Assembly (NCBI GenBank): GCA_903938955.1
Contig: CAJAFJ010000557.1
Location: forward strand, 1-6,616
Direction: 5' to 3'
Source of the DNA: an uncultured beta proteobacterium
GTDB lineage: Bacteria; Pseudomonadota; Gammaproteobacteria; Burkholderiales; Burkholderiaceae
DNA length: 6,616 nucleotides
Both the position numbers and the translations under genes were made by a program. Of this stretch, positions 6,010 to 6,616 are shown piece by piece (the first letter of the stretch is position 1; the number at the start of each line of letters is the position of its first letter). The notes below the pieces were generated by a model. That model was not told where the DNA came from, did not search any database, and saw only the letters and a program-made list of their open reading frames with translations.

Positions 6010-6615
6010 TTATTTCTTGGGCAAGACGTTGAGTTCGGCCTTGGACGGCAAAAAGCTGGGGTTCCACACCGCGTCCGCGTTGATGCGGGTTTTGGTGTTG
6101 AAGGCGTCCGACACTTGCGATGCCATGAGCGCCAGGCGCGGGCCGTTGACCTGGCCAAAGCCTTCAGCGCGCGCGTTGGCGCTGTTGATGGCGGTGTCAA
6201 TGGCGAGCTGCAGGCGGCGGGTTTCGAGCTCGGTGTTGATGATGCCGTCACGCGCCTTGACATCAGCCACGGCAGACGCCGGGTTGCCGATCACGTCTTT
6301 CATGCCCTTGGCAAACGCGACCAGGAAGGCTTTGACGGCGGCCGGGTTTTCTTTGATGAGCTTGGGCGAGGCGATGATGGCATTGCCGTACAACTTGACG
6401 CCATAGGCCGGGTAGGGCAGCACCACCACGTCTTCAGCCTTGACGCCGCGCGCCTCCAGGTTGAGCAGCGAGGTAAAGGTAAAGCCGGTAATCGCATCCA
6501 CGTCGCCGCGGGCAAGCATGGTTTCGCGCAGCGGCGGGTCCATGGCAATCCACTGCACGCCATTGACCGCATTGGCCTTGGCAAAAATCGGAAACGCACG
6601 TCGGCCTGCGTCAAA
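6010..6615 (-). CDS. ABC transporter substrate-binding protein, NMT1/THI5-like, C-terminal part
   Basis: This gene enters from the right edge; about 201 residues of its C-terminal part are visible and the start is outside. The frame is open from 6615 through DAGRRAFPIF and WIAMDPPLRETMLARGDVDA to a stop at 6010-6012. The pattern MLARGDVDAITGF, then YGNAIIASPKLIKENPAAVKAFL is characteristic of NMT1/THI5-like and SsuA/TauA periplasmic binding proteins, where the second lobe carries the 'leaving the cleft' helices. The signal peptide would lie outside the window. It is the upstream gene of the binding protein-ATPase-permease unit. Members of this group bind sulfonates, taurine, nitrate, pyrimidine precursors or aromatic acids, and the visible part does not decide among them. 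Confidence 0.88.
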   Translation of the reverse strand, partial: FDAGRRAFPIFAKANAVNGVQWIAMDPPLRETMLARGDVDAITGFTFTSLLNLEARGVKAEDVVVLPYPAYGVKLYGNAIIASPKLIKENPAAVKAFLVAFAKGMKDVIGNPASAVADVKARDGIINTELETRRLQLAIDTAINSANARAEGFGQVNGPRLALMASQVSDAFNTKTRINADAVWNPSFLPSKAELNVLPKK

Positions 6616-6616
6616 C

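Noticed and set aside
5993..6067. Upstream ATG at 6067 giving the ATPase 25 extra residues
   Set aside because: It would overlap the end of the binding-protein gene by 58 nt, and the extra residues do not resemble ABC ATPase N-termini. ATG 5992 gives the normal length.
5207..6406. A 399-codon open frame on the plus strand, antisense to the ATPase and binding-protein genes
   Set aside because: It crosses two intact genes with complete family motifs on the other strand. Its product is rich in His, Gln, Arg and Ala, as antisense frames of GC-rich genes usually are, and shows no recognisable domain.

Overview
The window looks like ordinary chromosome from a GC-rich betaproteobacterium, most likely of the order Burkholderiales and plausibly the family Comamonadaceae (Rhodoferax or Polaromonas-like). 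The reasons are the Burkholderiales-type PhaM protein, a Neisseria/Burkholderia-type trimeric porin, the Tgt C-terminus and the codon use. This placement is inferred from remembered protein families, not from a database search. No insertion sequence, prophage, CRISPR array, rRNA or tRNA was seen.

Layout from left to right. (1) The 3' end of tgt (tRNA-guanine transglycosylase) runs rightward off the left edge and ends at 316. (2) Convergent to it is a leftward two-gene unit: phaM (2441-1692), a polyhydroxyalkanoate granule/nucleoid-associated regulator, followed 36 nt later by a stand-alone FIST-domain sensory protein (1655-372). (3) Divergent from phaM is a single rightward gene (2556-3245) for a CheX-like protein of the DUF3334 type. 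(4) The rest is leftward: the C-terminal part of a periplasmic NMT1/THI5-type substrate-binding protein (from 6615), the ABC ATPase (5992-5150), the ABC permease (5153-4386, overlapping the ATPase by 4 nt), and then an outer-membrane porin (4307-3279).

How the parts may work together. The right half reads as a complete small-molecule uptake route. The porin would cross the outer membrane, the NMT1-type protein would capture the substrate in the periplasm, and the SsuBC/TauBC-type permease and ATPase would import it. The substrate cannot be read from the sequence. The left half couples PHB granule biology (PhaM) to an orphan small-ligand sensor domain (FIST), next to an uncharacterised CheX-fold protein. 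No chemotaxis operon is visible.

All non-coding gaps are short (the longest is 114 nt). Several carry inverted repeats: a 12-bp bulged hairpin touching the phaM ribosome-binding site, a smaller one touching the FIST gene's ribosome-binding site, a 24-bp dyad upstream of the porin, and hairpins at both convergent gene ends. None has a clear U-tract, so none is a textbook intrinsic terminator. I did not find a convincing novel multi-gene system. The most interesting points are the DUF3334/CheX-like protein, the phaM-FIST pairing and the leader hairpins.
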